Below are positions 61,817 through 64,000 of a DNA stretch of 64,000 nucleotides, in pieces; within the stretch, counting starts at the first letter, position 1, and the number at the start of each line of letters is the position of its first letter. The notes below the pieces were generated by a model, which worked only from the letters and a program-made list of their open reading frames with translations, was not told the origin of the DNA and did no database searches. Position numbers and translations under genes: made by a program. Source of the stretch: Paenibacillus tyrphae (GTDB lineage: Bacteria > Bacillota > Bacilli > Paenibacillales > NBRC-103111); the NCBI RefSeq assembly GCF_024158745.1, contig NZ_JAMZAW010000020.1:1-64000 (forward strand). Reading direction: 5' to 3'.

Positions 61817-62630
61817 TTTTCAAGCTTTCCCAATGGGATAATATCCCTCCCGGTCTAATGCACGACGCTTCGTTGCATTCTAAACATGTGATAGCTTTGC
61901 ATGTCTCCCGGGAACCTTTGAAGCTGCGAATCTTTGAAGCGGCCAACCAGCATGAGAAGATAATCACATCCGGGCAAATTCAAATTTTACCCGCTGGAGA
62001 GAACATGTACTGCCAATGGGGAAGCACCTTATCTTTCATAAAATTAGAGGTGAATCCTTCGTTTCTCGATGGGGTAGCGGATGAATCGGGTTTTGGACAT
62101 GCGGACAAACGGAGGCTGGAACAGCGACTGCTTGTTCAAGACGGCAAGCTTCTATTGCTTGCCAGTTGGATGCTGGAGAAGCTGCGTAACGGCGGTGCAA
62201 GCGGAAAGCTTTACAGCGATTCGATTGCGACGATGACGGCGGTCCATTTACTCCGGCACTATACGGCGAGCGTCAATCGGAACTTGAAGTCATCCACGTC
62301 GACCAACAAGCAAGTCTCAACAGTCATAGAATACATGCAGATGAATTTGGAAAAAGACATATCCCTTCAAGAACTTGCGATCGTTGCCAATATCAGTTTG
62401 TCACATTTGGTTCGGCTTTTTAAAAAGCAAACGGGTATGACGCCTCATCAATATTTGATTCATTTGCGGATCGAGCGTTCCAAGCAGTTCATTCGCTGCG
62501 GAAACATGAGTATGAGGGATGTCGCCGCTCAAGTCGGATTTTCCACCAGGCCCACTTCACCAAGTTATTTAAAAGAGTGACCGGATTGACTCCAATGAGT
62601 ATGCTTCTGCTTTATGAAATGACACGATAA
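61780..62630 (+). pseudogene. AraC family transcriptional regulator, frameshifted near its C-terminus
   Basis: The frame opens inside the last codons of the bacteriocin-like gene; a start is uncertain (TTG 61780 or later). The N-terminal sensor domain (SLHSKHVIALHVSREPL, IQILPAGENMYCQWG) is followed by two AraC helix-turn-helix parts (ISLQELAIVANISLSHLVRLF and MRDVAAQVGFS). At about 62553 one base is missing: the second helix ends VGFSTRPTSPSYLKE in the main frame, whereas the next frame continues as QAHFTKLFKRVTGLTPMSM to TAA 62628. This is a true break in the DNA-binding helix or a sequencing error. Confidence 0.75.
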
Positions 62631-62792
62631 CGTTAGCCCGAACCGCCGGCGGCAGTGCAATCAATTGCTACCCGGCGTTTTTTTATGGCGATTTTTGACC
62701 AAAACCTGCGCATTCCATTCAATATTCAGAGGCAAAGGGGACGCTATACTTGGGGTGTGAGTACGAAAAAATCGAAGAAAGAGGGAAGGGCA

Positions 62793-63343
62793 ATGGAAGC
62801 TGCAAAGCTCGTAAGACAATTTTTGGAACTGGAAGCAAAACAGGATGTCGTGGGGTGGGGGTATTCATGGCCAACGATATTGTCTATGAGATGCCGTTCG
62901 GACTGCAGGGCGCTCGCGTCCAGGGCAAAGAAAACCTGATTCAATTGCTGGAGCAGTTTATTGGAAAAGAAAATGGGATGTACTCGTCATGGGACATTTT
63001 CAACATTCGTGTTTACGCGGCCGGCGGAGGCGAAGTGGAACAAGAAATCGTTTTCGCTGAAATGGATAGCAGAGGCATTGTAAAGCAGAACGGGTATGAG
63101 TATACACAATCCTATATCAGCTTGCTGCACGTCATCGACGGACGGATTACCTTGTGGAGGGAGTATTTCAATCCGATTCATCTACTACAGCTCGACAGGA
63201 ATTACAAAATGGCCAGAGCAGCGGAATTGGATGCAGAGGTACGTGTGGTGCGGGTTGCCGAGCTTGCTCCCGAGGCGGCTATTGCTTCCCTGGATGAGTG
63301 GCTATTTTGGGCCCGAACGTTTGTTGGAAGCAGGGCATATTGA
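62793..63343 (+). pseudogene. SnoaL-like/NTF2-fold protein, frameshifted near residue 20
   Basis: ATG 62793, after AGAGGGAAGGG, begins MEAAKLVRQFLELEAKQDVV. Within the G-rich stretch at 62850-62862 the frame changes and homology continues as GVFMANDIVYEMPFGLQGAR through to 63343, with RITLWREYFNPIHLLQL typical of the SnoaL/PhzA-like fold. A single-base change in the run would restore it. The family forms small cone-shaped barrels that bind or isomerise small ligands; the role here is unknown. Confidence 0.65.
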
Positions 63344-63364
63344 CTTTTACAACAAATGGTAGTA

Positions 63365-63378
63365 GTATTTTGAAATAC
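63365..63378. promoter_or_regulatory. Palindrome GTATTT-TG-AAATAC upstream of the TrmB-like gene
   Basis: The symmetrical element lies 27 bp before the TTG start and may be its operator. Confidence 0.4.
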
Positions 63379-63405
63379 CCATAAATACAGAAGGGAGGTA
63401 ACCCT

Positions 63406-64000
63406 TTGATTGACGAACTTCGCAAAATCGGTTTGTCGGATCTGGAGGCAAGATGTTACATGGTGCTTCATGAGGAGCCGAAAATATCCGGATATGAGGT
63501 AGCCAAAAAAGTTTCTGTTTCCCGCACAAATGTATATGCTGCACTTCGTTCATTGACTGACAAGGGCATGTGCCGGATGATAGAAACCGAACCTGTTCTG
63601 TATGATGCCGTGCCTATTGAGCAGGTTGTTCGATTGCTGCATACGGAATTTGAACAAACGACGAGATTGCTTCTGGAACAGTTGCACTCGCCCCCGCGGA
63701 CTTCGCCGTCCTTCTATAGTTGGCAAGGGGACAAAGCGATTGAAACCGCGATTCGGCGTTTGGTATCGAATGCAGACAAAAGCATCATCGTCGATATTTG
63801 GTCTGAAGATATTCACTGGGTGGAAGAACCGTTGATGGAAGCGGAGAAACGAGGCCTCGCCGTCACACTGATCTCGATCGGCGAATGCCATGCGCGGCTG
63901 AAGAATGTTCTGGTACACAAACGAAGCGACGATTGGAACAATGCCCTTGCCAGAAAATTCTCCATTCTTTGCGATTCCCGCTCGACCCTGCTTGGCAGTT
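63406..64000 (+). CDS. TrmB-like transcriptional regulator (partial, 3' end outside window)
   Basis: TTG 63406, seven bases after GGGAGGT, gives at least 198 residues up to the window edge. The N-terminal winged helix reads LRKIGLSDLEARCYMVLHEE and YEVAKKVSVSRTNVYAALRSL, typical of TrmB (the helix that reads the promoter). A PLD-like effector domain follows (SNADKSIIVDIWSEDIHWVE). TrmB-type proteins control sugar uptake genes in many bacteria and archaea; the regulon here lies probably to the right of the window. Confidence 0.85.
   Translation, partial: MIDELRKIGLSDLEARCYMVLHEEPKISGYEVAKKVSVSRTNVYAALRSLTDKGMCRMIETEPVLYDAVPIEQVVRLLHTEFEQTTRLLLEQLHSPPRTSPSFYSWQGDKAIETAIRRLVSNADKSIIVDIWSEDIHWVEEPLMEAEKRGLAVTLISIGECHARLKNVLVHKRSDDWNNALARKFSILCDSRSTLLGS

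Overview
The window looks like chromosome of a spore-forming Bacillota bacterium, most probably Paenibacillus or a close relative. Supporting signs are strong AGGAGG-type ribosome binding sites, frequent TTG and GTG starts, a medium-high GC content, a sporulation-type diadenylate cyclase (CdaS), a C1q/collagen-like surface protein, a PCYCGC lipoprotein, a DUF4855 protein, a copper-amine-oxidase-N stalk protein and an XerS-type recombinase. No tRNA, rRNA or CRISPR array was seen.

Layout. 1-8.3 kb: a collagen-like protein (cut by the window edge) beside a minus-strand sugar-modification operon (glycosyltransferase, DegT aminotransferase, PglD/NeuD-like acyltransferase, methyltransferase), one more intact glycosyltransferase and two glycosyltransferase remnants. 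This resembles an exosporium or surface-glycan locus. 8.5-13.0 kb: nnr, a membrane PASTA pseudokinase and an xerS-like tyrosine recombinase, with three near-palindromic dif-like 28-bp sites; two of them are in direct orientation and bracket the block. 13.2-18.9 kb: a PCYCGC lipoprotein, then a tight five-gene operon (acyl carrier protein, ATP-grasp ligase, GT-B glycosyltransferase, ABC ATPase, BtrH-like protein) that looks like an undescribed carrier-protein-dependent biosynthetic pathway. 18.9-26.8 kb: housekeeping and accessory genes (PadR regulator, MFS transporter, arylamine N-acetyltransferase, aldo/keto reductase, GNAT, DUF2306, fatty acid hydroxylase, cdaS, Mta-like MerR regulator, YqaE/Pmp3).

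27.0-35.8 kb: a self-contained phosphotransferase locus (PRD regulator, EIIA, EIIB, UlaA-type EIIC, phosphotriesterase-like hydrolase, creatininase-like amidohydrolase, SIS protein) with its own HPr and Enzyme I. 35.9-43.0 kb: a dipeptide/nickel-type ABC importer plus two SAM methyltransferases behind two Zur-like operators, so probably a zinc-responsive (possibly metallophore) uptake system. 43.2-48.9 kb: GNAT, a stalk-domain protein, an MFS/TetR divergent pair, a DUF2268 metalloprotease and a CPBP protease. 49.1-52.5 kb: a frameshifted DUF4855 surface protein and a 57-residue acidic protein. 52.6-57.9 kb: a double-activase/2-hydroxyacyl-CoA-dehydratase-like pair behind a perfect Fnr box. 57.9-60.7 kb: cardiolipin synthase, a frameshifted DUF421 gene and an L,D-transpeptidase. 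60.7-64 kb: an IS110 remnant, an orphan Cys-X-X repeat peptide that looks like a heterocycloanthracin-type (azole) bacteriocin precursor, frameshifted AraC and SnoaL-like genes, and a TrmB-type regulator cut by the window end.

Single-base frame breaks recur after 49 kb. Two of them lie in G-rich runs, so sequencing or assembly error must be considered alongside true decay.
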